A stretch of DNA of 64,000 nucleotides, taken from the NCBI GenBank assembly GCA_029582155.1, contig CM055895.1:63403078-63467077 (forward strand), written 5' to 3'. This document shows, piece after piece, positions 23,743-35,131 of the stretch (position 1 is the first letter of the stretch; every line of letters starts with the position of its first letter). Made by a program: the position numbers and the translations under genes. This stretch comes from Panopea generosa (taxonomy: Eukaryota > Mollusca > Bivalvia > Adapedonta > Hiatellidae). The notes beneath the pieces are model-generated. The model saw only the letters and a list, made by a program, of their open reading frames with translations. It was not told where the DNA came from and did no database searches.

Positions 23743-25254
23743 ATTTGAAAGAAATATGAAAGGTTTGATATTCGATTTAAAATAATTGCCATACGAGTAT
23801 ATGCGTAAACATTGTACATGTATTATGCTGCTTTTTGACAGAACACTAATCGTTTTGATCAATAATGCCAGAAATTGTAATTTTGGTTAGGTCATAAAGC
23901 ATCATATAGTTTTAAGAGTTCTAGAAGTTTTCGTTAGAAATTATATAGTTAAAGGTTGAATTTATCATTTGTATGACAATGGTCTTGTATTTCTTTAAGA
24001 GCAAGGTCATATATATATAATGGAATCGGTATTAACGTAATATATAGAATAAAAAGTAATTTATAATTTATTTCTCCAATTTCGTATAGTCACCAAAATA
24101 GACAACAGGATTAATATAAGTACTATTACGAATTCTGATATAATTCGCATTTAGGATTTCCAATTTTAAAGTTATCGAAAAGCCATACAATGTCAATATT
24201 TTATTATCGTTCTATTTTTCTCGCAAAGTAAATAACTTATTTGGCACTCAACCTGGGATAAATGTGCAATATATTTAGCAGGATATATTCACAGTTTGGT
24301 AACGGAAGTCGAGAACAGATAGGAGCAACATTCTGTAAAATATGGTAATATAACCCTGATTAGACTGGAATGTAAATACGTAAAAGGACGGGGATGGTTA
24401 TAACCTTTTGTTAATCACTGAAACATAAAAGCTGGAGCCGTTCGTTGACAGGGCCACACATTTCATACAGAGTTATACGCCTCACAAACCAATTAATTGT
24501 GTACTGTACTACATACTATAGAAATGCACTTCTGAAACACTGAATGCATATCCAATGATTTTAAGAGTGTCTTGTTTCCGTAAATAATCATCTGATTGTC
24601 CATATATGCAGAAAAAAACAGAGAGTTGTCAGGATTGCTTTTTCACCTCGATGTTTTGATGACACCCCTTCGTTTTTGGCAATACTGTCCATATGTTGCT
24701 GTGTATCACTACGCCTCTTTAACTGTTATACCTTCATCCAATAGTACCTAATATCATCAACACTTGACAGAACTCATGAAAATGTTCTAATGTTCTTATA
24801 TGTTCAAAGAAATACGACCATTTTATGCATTTTCAACAAAAATATTACCCAACCGAATTACACAGCTTTAATTTCTTGAGCGAAATAATCTTGCTACCGT
24901 CACTAAGGGGATGTAATTGGTAATTGGGATCTAATAAACTTATTCTTTGACGTGTACAATTTATTGTATAATACATCCATATTAATAATAAATCTGGTGC
25001 ATGCAAGAAACCAGGTTAAATACAGTTTGTTTTTACATCATTCTTTATAATTCAAATGGATTCCATTTTATCTCAATACTTGTAGTTCTTTGAATGCTTT
25101 TATTGCGTGCTTTTAAAGACGATTTCTATAGATTTTGTCAATTTTTGTCATAATAATAGACTTTTATGAAACTTGTGAACAAGTATTTAGGTGTAATATA
25201 AGTGTGTGCAATATCAAAAATAAATATTACATGTTACCAAACAGCTTGTTGGTT
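23743..25254. other. No supported feature
   Basis: AT-rich and featureless apart from short chance frames. Confidence 0.45.
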
Positions 25255-25740
25255 ATTACCTCCTCAACAACATACCCGTCCATGAAATTTGGCGTAAAAA
25301 ATGTAGGTTTTACAAACATTCGAAAAATAAATATTTAAATATATTTACATCTAATAATTAATTAAAACTTTTACAAAGATGCATGCAGATACAAATAATT
25401 GGTAATGAAATGTAGTTATAAGCTTGAATTAAACTGTTTAGGATTTTTAAAAACAAAACCATTTCGGCCGAATGTCAGTTATTTTCTTTTAATTTTGCAA
25501 AATAAAATATAGACTTTTTGTTTATGTTTCGATATAGTGTAAAAATATATTTTACTTAAGATCTCAAAACATACTCTCTGATAGCGATTCTGCTGACAAT
25601 GAAAATTAAAAATTACACTTTATCGCATTATTTGAGAAAAAGGAAATCGTAAAGTGTACCATCGTCAAATGAATGCAGTTGCAAAATTTACGTTTTTATA
25701 TTTTTTATGCTAATCATATACTGAGTAAATGTAGAAACGT
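25255..25740 (+). repeat. Dispersed repeat pair, arm 2
   Basis: Inverted relative to 14590-15050, with substitutions and indels throughout. Shared landmarks are ATTTGGCG, TTACATCTAATAAT, GCATGCA, TATAAGCTTGAATT, TTTTTAAAAACAAAA and GCAGTTGCAAAATT. Confidence 0.7.
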
Positions 25741-28439
25741 CCCACCATATTCAAAGAAAGATTGCTGAAAGTCTATAAGGTTTGTGGTACTAACACCTAT
25801 ACAGAAATACGTGTAAATCAACGTTCCGGTTGGTGAACGTTTTGTACCGGGTGCGTTTGGTGTCAACCTTCCACAGGTGTATTTACAAATGACCAGTGTT
25901 TCGCATGTACGTTCACTGAATGTGTAACATAAACATAGCCGGATATATGTCGGATCCATAAGTGGGACGCTTCTATTTTGCTCAGTATATGTCTACCCGT
26001 TTTAATTTTAATACCTGTCTTTATTGTAAAGCGCCCTTTTGCGTCTTTCATTGTCTTTTTTTGACTAAGGCCGAGCTGTCAAAACATTGGGACAACTCGA
26101 CCCTTTTTGCGCAAAATTGGTGCGCATGAAAAACTGTTTAAATCAAAATGCACACAACTGACAGCACCAGATATATTTAACTCTTATAAAATACATTATA
26201 AATACATTTATTTACAGTAAGCACTTCATTATTTAGGTACTCTGTTTCTCAAATAAGCATGTTCATAAACGTTGGCAAAATAACTGTTTGATCCAGAATT
26301 TGCGAGATCCAATTGCTTAAGTTTTCAGACTGGAAATAAATGAAAAAATAAAGATTTATATATTTATATATATGAGCATCATATGGTGTCACTGCACCGT
26401 CTTTAAAAACAAGCTGTTATTGTGCATTTTATGTGCAGATACATTCCTGCTATGAAAAAATACTATTAAAGTATTTGATATGGGCGATTTGATTACATTT
26501 CAGCTTAATCAAGCTCCTATTACCATATTGACAGAATATTGCTTCAAGTTGCTCCTCCGGTATATCAAACTGTGAATACATCCTGCTTAATATATTACAC
26601 GTCTTTTTCAGATTAATTGGCAAATTGGTTATTTACTGTGTAAATAGCAGAACAATAACAGATATCGACATCTTACTGTTTTTTGGATAGCATTATAATA
26701 GGAACATATCAATGCTACAAATGATGGTGTGACTTTTTATCATACCGGCCGTGTGCATTGATAAATATACGAATTGGAGAAAACAGAACAAAGATTGTTA
26801 TATTTACAATAAACCATGGAAATTGTTGTTCCATTTAAATGTGACTTTATCATTAAAGGAGCAGACGACAATGTTAGTTGATGTTTTTCACAAATTAAGT
26901 AAATCTTTACACCTATGCCATTGAACATAAGGCAATGTATCTTAAACTTCATAATTTAAGAATTTTTATACCAAACTGCTGACGTCATGTAATTTTTGAA
27001 AATATATGTAAAACACTTTTTAAAATGCAAATCAATATTTCAATGCATTTAAGACCAGTCAGAGACTTTATCACATACAAACAGAGATAAATGACTGCTG
27101 CACGTGCTTGGTTAATTTTGTGTGGTACATATGGCATTTACCAAATCTTGGAAACACAACTTTCCCTGAACCAACGAACACATTTTTGTGAATTTCGTAT
27201 CAAAAGAAATGGTTTGATTGTAATCTTTAGTGGTAAACTTTTTTTTTCTTAAATTTAAAGAAATGAACAGATTTTACGCTAACAGATTTTGTATGTGATA
27301 ATTTTTTCATTTTTTAGCCAATTTTAAAAGTAAGAAAATACGAAACTCCTCTTTAAATAACGATATGAAATTTCCTCCACCCACGGATAACTTACTTCTT
27401 CGTCTTTCTACATAAGATTGCTATGTCCATGATGTGTGGTTAAAATAGCTTTGTTAAAACTATTATAATATTGTTTTATTCAAAAATAAGTATAACGTAA
27501 AAAAATCTTTTTTCGTTTTCAATCCGTAATGATTTAAACTCATAAGAAAACATTAAATAATTGATAATTTAAATAGTTAACATTTCAATATCAGCTATAC
27601 TGTTATGTTAAGACAAAGGTTCAAATAATTAAAAAGAAGACTAAAGGTGCCACATGAAATTTCAGGAATTTAAATATAACATTTGTACATCAAATGTTTT
27701 GCTTTCATAAAATATCCTTGTAAGCTGGTATTACTTGATTAACGTGTCTGCCTATTGTCTATTGTTCATGAAAAGGTTTTGATTCCCGTACAACGTTTTT
27801 ATATCAATATCCACACATTCACCACTAATTGAAATACTTTATTTAATAAAAAAACACGTCCTGTAGTAAAACAGATATATCTTGGGTCTCGTTACGATCT
27901 CTCGTTAAGCACTTCTGTGCTTTTCAGGCTAATAAAGCGTCGATTCTCAACTCACAAGTAAGGTCAAGTACCGCGATAAGACGCACATCGATTTGAATAT
28001 AAATATGATATAACACAGTAAACTATAATGTGGTCAACACTGGCTGTTAATGAGAATCGCTTTTTATATCATTTAAAGGCAATGCAGAATTTTATTGAAA
28101 TCAAATATATAAATGCATAAATCAAACAGACTTTGACATAAAACAGCATAATCCAATTCAATTATTTAACAAATATCATTTATAGATTTCGATTCAAACA
28201 TCATTTATATTACATCTTCGCATGTTTTATAGAGAGAAGCTATTTTTCAGGAAATTTTTATGATAAGTAACTCTTCCAGTTGGTAGTTGGAAGAATAATT
28301 ACTGTTGTCCTTGTAAAGTACGTGTGGTACTTGTGACGTTCACGTCACCTTATATGGATATATCGATATACCAGCAACTTTCTTTGTAATAATGCAGCTC
28401 AGAGATCTAAAGGGAAAAAACATGAGAATATTAAATTAG
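25741..28439. other. No supported gene; small palindrome at 28333-28348
   Basis: Mostly AT-rich. On the minus strand at 25714-26051 two overlapping frames are slightly richer in GC. One has a C-x5-C-x3-C pattern (CETLVICKYTC), but no family is recognised and no splice context was found. GTGACGTTCACGTCAC at 28333-28348 is an inverted pair of TGACGT half-sites. Confidence 0.4.
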
Positions 28440-29210
28440 CGACTGAGTGCGTAGTAAATGTTATTATATATCATCTTGAATGCTTCAATCTGATTGGTTG
28501 AAACCCGAACGAAACAGGTCAAATAACATGAATTATTGACCACTTATTCCTTCAAAAGTTACCGAGTCAATAGTTAAACTGAACTGTGTATTTTATTCTG
28601 TAAATTAATACTGAAACTAAAGTGCCACTTTTTTAACGCTAAAATACAATTAAACCATTTTCCACATATAATGACGTCATAGTGTATACATATTGGCGTC
28701 GAAGGTGTTATTTTGATCAAGAGCGGATCCAGCATGTAGCTAAATACTGTTGATATTGTACTTTGAATAGTTTGAAATATTTTAAGTCAGAGAATATAAA
28801 TTTATTATGAAGGTTAGGAATGTAACCTTAATAGTTGAATTTGTTAATGGAGAACAGACATACAAAGGCTACGAAACAATAAATGCTTTTCACACCTCTG
28901 TTAAAAAAGCAATGAAAGTATAAATGAGGTGAGGTGAAAAACTTTTACTTCTTGACTTACCTTTTTTATTGTTATTCAGTATAATAAAAATAATATCTAC
29001 CTTTTTAGCGGTCAATGGTTAAAACTATTTATCTTCGGAAAATGACTATTGAATATTGACCTAAAGCAGTGAACTATTAACCTCGACTGCGTCTCGGTCA
29101 AAAGTTTCCTGCTTTAGGATCAATAGTCATTATTCTTGGATAAATAATTTTAACCATTGACCGCTGAAAAGGTAGATAGTTGTATACTATTTATTATATT
29201 CCGTAAATTA
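28440..29210 (+). mobile_element. Large palindrome-containing dispersed repeat, copy 2
   Basis: Contains GATCAAGAGCGGATCCAGCA, AGAACAGACATACAAAGGCT and GAGGTGAAAAACTTTTAC, then a central palindrome. In the palindrome ATCTACCTTTTTAGCGGTCA (about 28996-29015) is inverted as TGACCGCTGAAAAGGTAGAT (about 29158-29177). The inner arms carry GACTATTGAATATTGACC and the inverse GGATCAATAGTCATT, around CTCGACTGCGTCTCGGTCAA. No coding capacity. The copy is directly followed by a second one. Confidence 0.75.
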
Positions 29211-29760
29211 AAATTGACACTGAAATAACACTTTTTAACACTAAAATACAATTAAACCATTTTTCGCAACTGATATGTTTATATAATTACGTCAGGTTGT
29301 ATACGTATTGGCGTTGATGACGTTAATTTGATCAATCAAGGGCGAATCCAGAATGTAGCTAAATACTGGTGACATTGTACTTCGAATAGTTGGAAGTCAG
29401 AGAGTGTATGAAGGTTAAAAATGTAGCCCTTATAGTTGGATTGGTTAGTGGAGAACATATATAGATCTACATAGGCGACGAAATGGCTTTCACACCTCTG
29501 TTAAAAACGCATTGAAAGTATGAATGAAGTGAGGGGAAAAACGTCTAATACATTTAAATTCTTGACTTATCTTTTTTATTGTTATTCAATATAATTGAAT
29601 ATGACTAATGACCCAAAGCGTTGAACTATTAATCTCGACTGCGTCTTGGTCAATAGTCTCCGGCTTTGGGTCAATAGTCATTTTCCTTGGATAAATGATT
29701 TGAACCATTGACCGCTCGAAAGGTAGATAGTTGTATAAAATAACATAAAGTGGCGAGTAG
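29211..29760 (+). mobile_element. Large palindrome-containing dispersed repeat, copy 3
   Basis: A second same-orientation copy directly after copy 2, again with GGGCGAATCCAGAATGTAGC, GTGGAGAACATAT and GGTAGATAGTTGTATA. Its inner palindrome (29590-29735) includes CTCGACTGCGTCTTGGTCAA. It has lost part of the left palindrome arm and is shorter than copy 2. Confidence 0.7.
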
Positions 29761-30286
29761 CGTATACATGCCAGATATTTATAAGGTTGGCGGCACATTA
29801 GTACTTACATTTTTTATTGTGTGAACCCACTTAATTTTCGTATTCAGAGATCCAACTGAATTTAACTGAAATCAAATATATTCATACCTTTCAACTAACG
29901 CCGTAAAAATAATTTTTGCTACGAAGACCATTTGGAAAATTTAAAAATGATTCCTTGCAAAAACAGAATACATTTTAAACGTGATATACACATCCTCTTG
30001 AGTTGTGACAGGTCGATATAACGTGACGATTATTAAACTGGGATACCAAAATGTTGTTGACTCCCAAGTGTTTCTTTGTTGTTGTTGTTTTTATACTGAA
30101 ATTCGTACTAAATATTTAGACCACATAACTTCCTTTCAGCACATATGCATCTTTTGTGTCACTTAAAACTGAACATATTGTTTGAACTAAAACAAAATAC
30201 TGACGAAGGATTAAAAACAACATATGATTGTGAATTAATTATGAATAAAATATAGAATTCTTGAATGTTTGCTATATATATATATA
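29761..30286. other. No supported feature
   Basis: AT-rich sequence ending in an (AT)n run at 30273-30287. Confidence 0.4.
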
Positions 30287-30505
30287 TGGAGATCATTATT
30301 TGTGAAAAAAACAGATATACATGTACAGACTCAGACTACGACGAGCGCGCCTAGCTACAATGCAAACTAAAGACACAATATCAAGGCATTTGCCAAACCT
30401 GATATTGTGTCTATGGTTTACATTATAGCAATATAGCTAGGCGCGCTCGCCGTAGTCTGCTCTGTACATTTATGTCTGGTTATTCACAAATAATTTTATC
30501 AATAT
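30287..30505. mobile_element. Fold-back hairpin element between TA tracts
   Basis: Outer arms ATTATTTGTGAA and TTCACAAATAAT, and inner arms TGTACAGACTCAGACTACG / CGTAGTCTGCTCTGTACA, CGAGCGCGCCTAGCT / AGCTAGGCGCGCTCG and AGACACAATATCA / TGATATTGTGTCT pair in order around a spacer near 30384-30398. It is flanked by alternating AT runs on both sides, so insertion was probably into a TA microsatellite. No protein. Confidence 0.8.
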
Positions 30506-30639
30506 ATATATATATATATATCATTCATTGTGAATATGCATTTGAAAAGATCCCAAAAATCGGAAATTCCATTATTGTTATTTCAATTATCTCCCTTTAT
30601 ATATATATCCGTATATTTGTTATAATGTGTGTTGGCTTG

Positions 30640-30845
30640 GCTATATTTTTTGTGTGGAGCGCGTGGTCCAGTGGAAGAGCACCGAACCCATGATCGGGGG
30701 GTCGTGGGTTCGATCATCCGTCATGCCTATGTATGGTGTCTTTAAGCAAGACAATTTTTCCGCATATTCCGTATTGGCTCTATCCAGGAAGACTTTGAGC
30801 GTGATTTGTCCAAGAACTGATTTCACAATCAAAGTAAAATAAATA
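30640..30845 (+). mobile_element. tRNA-headed SINE (type C)
   Basis: The head at about 30656-30725 has GCGTGGTCCAGTGGAAGAGC (A-box) and GTGGGTTCGATCATCC (B-box with a two-base change). CCATGATCG sits in the anticodon region, which suggests a Met-like ancestor. The body has GTGTCTTTAAGCAAGACAAT and GTATTGGCTCTATCCAGGAA. It runs to about 30845 and ends in an A-rich tract. No coding capacity. Confidence 0.7.
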
Positions 30846-30869
30846 AGTTAAAACTATTTTTTTTGTTAA

Positions 30870-31085
30870 TACTTGTAAATGAGAAAAACAAGATATTGCC
30901 GATTGCTTGATAAACTTAATACTTGAAACATTGTATTTCTAAGCATTTTTATCAAATCAGATAGTACTCAACATGTTTACAGTGAATTCTCTGAATGTTT
31001 AGACAAATGTACTTTATCAAGAGATATCAATACTGGTTAACCGGACAATTGATTCTTATGCGAGGCTTTTAGTATTTTTGTTCAT
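30870..31085 (-). repeat. Dispersed repeat (three-copy family), copy 1
   Basis: Aligns with 39135-39360 and more weakly with 54030-54130. Shared words on the plus strand are ATTGCCGA(T/C)TGCT, TTTGAAACAT, ATCAATACTGGTT and a final GG. In this copy the minus-strand reading is interrupted by stops. Confidence 0.5.
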
Positions 31086-32409
31086 TTCATTTGATATCCC
31101 AGTTTTACAGATGTTTGAAATACGTATATCCGTGTTCAATCACAAATATAAAGGTTTTACCAAATTCCACACACTTTTCTTTATGATTTGAATATATAAA
31201 TAACTGAATTTGTAGAAAAAATGTTTCTTTAATAAAATAATATGAAACGTGATTATGTCTGCTTCCCGATAGTTGGCATTGCTGTGTATTAGCTAACGCA
31301 TGAATAGTTTCTCACTTTGAAATTGTAGAACACCCTTTATAAATAGAATATTTAAACAATATCATAATGATATTTCGGTGTAAGTCATCAATACATATTA
31401 ATAATGCAATTATGAAATATTTGATGACTTCAGTTATATATCTTTAGTTACATAACTTTCTAATCTCGATATCCTTACATCGAACAAGCAAATAAAGTAC
31501 ATTAATCAAAAGAGAAAAGCTCAAAACATGCATTTTGCCATAATCAGTTTGTATTTTGCATGTATTTTGCAATAGTTTGCTTATTTTTTATGGTATTGCA
31601 GATATGGAGCCCGAAGTATATCTTCTCGCTCTGATGTTCGTTATGAGCTAGTTTGTTAAAAGGTATTTTCTTGTAGAATGAAAAGCTTCACCTTAATATT
31701 GTTTCTAATCCCGTCTTCAGAACCTGGTATGCAATTTTGAACGAAAACAGCGTGTGTTTTATATGATGTGATCGAGTATACTTTATTGTATACATTGTAT
31801 CGATATATTAAATCAACGTAGTGCACATAGTAATATGCTGCTATTAATATGAATTATCAATAGCTATTCTTATAAACTTTCACCAGTGCTGTGGTTACAG
31901 TTTCCAATTTAAAACAGTGTTATTGACAGATAAGTATACGTGCAAACTAGTAGTCTGGTAAAAAAATATCATTGCATGAGGTACGGATTGTTCATGGAAG
32001 TATGTTGTGACAGAAATGGATTTAGACTAAATTTGACCATATTTCGTTGGCTGCCAAAAAAAAATTGTATCATAAAAGTAAAAATTGGTGTCAAAGGTCA
32101 CTTTGTGCAAAAAAAGTTAATATTCTGAATGTCTCGATGTTTCTAATACATGTATACTCAAACACTCGAGACTGTATTTAAGTATGTATTTCAATGGAAT
32201 ACATATACATTTGTTAATTATAAATACCATAATCTTGCAATGTTATCTTTATATGGGAATTTCTGGACCTCAAAACAAAGTATGAGAAGTACTTTCGAAA
32301 ACTGGATTTAGATATTATGGATTTTTAACAAAATAGTAGCTATGAAGAGTCTAAAGTTCGGAGCAAACTGTTCAGTACACATTCATAAAATGAGCTTGAA
32401 ACAATACCC
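31086..32409. other. No supported feature
   Basis: AT-rich, with no coding-like frame or repeat recognised. Confidence 0.4.
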
Positions 32410-32675
32410 ACTATAGCAGTGAAAAGCCACCCTTCCATCCAGCCCCATGCTCCTACGTACGTTCAATGACAATATACCTGGATCGTGGCTTTTTACTGCT
32501 CATCATAGACGGTATTGTTTCAAGCCCATTTTATGTATGTGTAACATTTGCTCCGAATTTTAGAAATGCCAGACCTGTTGTTCTAATAATTGACAACCGT
32601 GATGTCCACATTTCACTTGCAGTCGTGGAGCTAGTCAGAAATGAGAATATTGTTTTCGAATCCAGTTCCCTGTAA
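32410..32675 (+). pseudogene. pogo/Tigger-type DDE transposase fragment
   Basis: The frame ending at 32675 contains RPVVLIIDNRDVHISLAVVE and then LVRNENIVF. This matches the second-aspartate region of pogo/Tigger (DDE superfamily) transposases, where a hydrophobic strand leads into D-N/G-x2-x-H followed by an amphipathic helix and N-N-I. About 70 bases upstream a neighbouring frame reads PGSWLFTAHH, like the segment preceding that strand in the same family, so at least one frameshift separates the pieces. The third catalytic residue and the N-terminal DNA-binding part are missing. Non-functional relic. Confidence 0.6.
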
Positions 32676-32874
32676 GTGAAAAAAAAATGATGGTTTTGTA
32701 CGTACACCAAACAGACACGCTATCATAAATACTATAGATAAATTAGTTGCCACTAAACATCAGAAGTATATATAACTTGTGAGTACAAAATACTAATATA
32801 ATGGTAAGAACAAACTTGTTTAATTATCACAAAACGTATACCTCATGCGCTATACCGACGTTGACGTTTGCATT

Positions 32875-33440
32875 AAAGCGTTTTTTGACGTAGGGTAGGG
32901 TTAAAAAATTGAATATCATAAAAAATCTAGTTTGTCAATTTTTTCTCAAAATCTCACAATTATTGTACAATATATAGTATGAAAACATATAAAAATTATG
33001 CAAAAATTCGCTTGATATGATTTTTGGTAATTTTGATTTGAAGCCGTTTTTACGAAAAAATCGAGAGAAAAAATAGTTTCCGTTTTTCGCTAGTATTTTC
33101 AAAATGTGGCGTTCGTCATAATTTTTGCATCTGTAAATGCATACATCCGTCAAATGTGTACATGGTGATATATGTTTCTATTTTGTGTATTAGGAATAAC
33201 TCAACTGAGGTCGAAAAAATACGCGAGTTTGCTGCTATACAATGGGACGTCAAAAAGGCTGAACATGGCCATGATTACGACGTCACATATAAATATATAT
33301 TCTATTGACCGCTGCAAAAAATACATATTCACAATGGGAATTTCTTCTAGTTTCATAATATACTAATTGAACCACTGATTTAGAAAATAATTAAACCTTA
33401 ATCAACTGCCGAAAATCTTATGGAAAACGCGTAGAATTAT
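32875..33440. repeat. 577-bp tandem duplication, copy 1
   Basis: Starts with TTTTTTGACGTAGGGTAGGG (32881-32900). The same landmarks recur 577 bases later: AAAAATCTAGTTTGTCAATT, TTGATTTGAAGC, AAAAAATCGAGA, TTTCCGTTTTTCGCTA, AACT(C/T)(A/G)ACTGAGGTCGA, GGGACGTCAAAAAG and ACATGGCCATG. Both copies have short open frames on opposite strands, but these do not agree between copies. Confidence 0.9.
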
Positions 33441-33975
33441 GCAATATGTTGACGTTTTTTTTTGACGTAGGGTGGGGTTAAATAATTAAAAATAAAAAAA
33501 AATCTAGTTTGTCAATTGTTATAAAAATCTGACAATCATTGTGAAGCATATTGTTAGAAATCAAATAAAAATTATTCCAAAATCGCTCGGTTTGTTTTTT
33601 GGTAAATTTGATTTGAAGCATTTTTTTCGAAAAAATCGAGAAAATAATAATTTCCGTTTTTCGCTAATATTTTCGAAATTTGGCATTCGTCGTAATTTTT
33701 GCATTTGTAAATTCATATATCCGTTGAATATGTTCGTGGTGATATGTGTTTCGATTCTGTACATTCGGTATAACTTGACTGAGGTCGACAAATACGCGAT
33801 TTTGCTGCTATAAATCGGGACGTCAAAAAGACCAAACATGGCCATGTTTACGACGTCATAGGTAAAGAAGTGTTATATTTACCGCAGAAAAAAAAGCATA
33901 TTCAAATTGGAAATTACTTTTAGTTTCATTACATACCAAATATTCCCTTGATTTCGAAAATAATTTAAAAGGTAT
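33441..33975. repeat. 577-bp tandem duplication, copy 2
   Basis: Second unit, directly adjacent and in the same orientation, roughly 80 percent similar by eye. It contains a perfect 16-base palindrome AAACATGGCCATGTTT (33833-33848) and several GACGTC/GACGTA words. The 90- and 94-codon frames here overlap on opposite strands and are not conserved in copy 1. Confidence 0.9.
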
Positions 33976-35058
33976 ATTCCTCCTTAAACGAAAATTATCA
34001 TATCATATGTGTATGATCTCCATGCCAACTTAAACAAACATATTTTAATTGGCTGGCAATGTTACATATACAAAACGAGTGTTGGTTTGAGAGTGTGTTT
34101 TTTTCCGTTAAAATGCACAATAGAAATTCTAAATTATTTTACGTTACTGATAAGCATGATTCTTTTGTATTGCTTTGCTGCTTTCTTAAAACAATTGATT
34201 CACTGTCACAACACATGTTCACTTGAATGCTTGTTCGTGGTTAGTTTGCTGTAATAAAGATCACATCCCGTCTATCACAGAATTATTCAGTTCGGACAAG
34301 TTTTGCATTCATGTTCCAATTTAGTCATCAATATAAGGCAAAACGTGTTGTACATATTTTTAGTAAGATCAATGAATTGTCTTCAAGAACCATATTTGAT
34401 GGAAAAAACTGGATATAATATTTCTGTTTCTGGTGCCGTGTCATGACGATAGTAAACAAACGTATCCCGTATCTCTTTTTGTTATCTTTTGTCTTGGAGA
34501 AGTTCCTGGCCATCACTTGATTGTTAATTACTCCTTACTCTGGAATATGACAGATTTCTTGTGTTTAGAAAGGTCGCCGTACCAGATTTTAAGGTAACAG
34601 AAAACAGCTCATGATTGTAAGAACTGTGATCAATCAGTATTTCCTAAACAGTCACTTTACTTTATAACAGTACATGCTGTTCGTGACCAATTACACACTA
34701 CTTGTTTGACGAAGTTCTGTTTCTATATAAAGTTAGCGTTCAAACTCTGTGTAAACATAAAGTTGTGTTTCCTATGACATTCTCACATTGCTAGATACAC
34801 TGATCACCACCGTGTATAATACATTCGGTAGTAGATCGTCAGCACAGATTGCTGATTTTGGCTTTATACCCTTTCTATTTTCTCTCAGAAAATATCAAAT
34901 GTATTGACACAAGACATTAAATGAAGGCATTCGATTTATTCTTTTTTTCAAAATACGAAATGATAACAACCGACCTTCTTAAACATGTACTAGTAGTTAC
35001 AATTACAATTCCAACAATTTATATTAACATTTGCATAGGACTTCAATAGTAAAACTCC
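33976..35058. other. No supported feature
   Basis: AT-rich, chance frames only. Confidence 0.4.
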
Positions 35059-35131
35059 GGGCCCGAATAGCTCAGTCGATAGAGCGTCTGACTAGCAATC
35101 TAGGGTTCGTGAGTTCGAATCCCCGATTGTC
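35059..35131 (+). repeat. tRNA-like sequence (SINE head or tRNA relic)
   Basis: Contains AATAGCTCAGTCGATAGAGC (D-arm and A-box) and GTGAGTTCGAATCCCC (T-arm and B-box). The anticodon-arm bases TCTGA and TCTAG do not pair, and the 5' GGGCCCG and 3' GATTGTC ends form a poor acceptor stem. A functional tRNA gene is therefore unlikely. No clear SINE body follows. Confidence 0.6.

Noticed and set aside
25714-26051. Minus-strand frames with a cysteine cluster
   Set aside because: Two overlapping frames, no family match by eye and no splice signals; too weak to annotate.
33541-33845. 90- and 94-codon frames on opposite strands
   Set aside because: Both overlap within the 577-bp duplication and neither is preserved in the other copy.
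35059-35131. Functional tRNA gene
   Set aside because: A- and B-boxes are present but the anticodon and acceptor stems do not pair.
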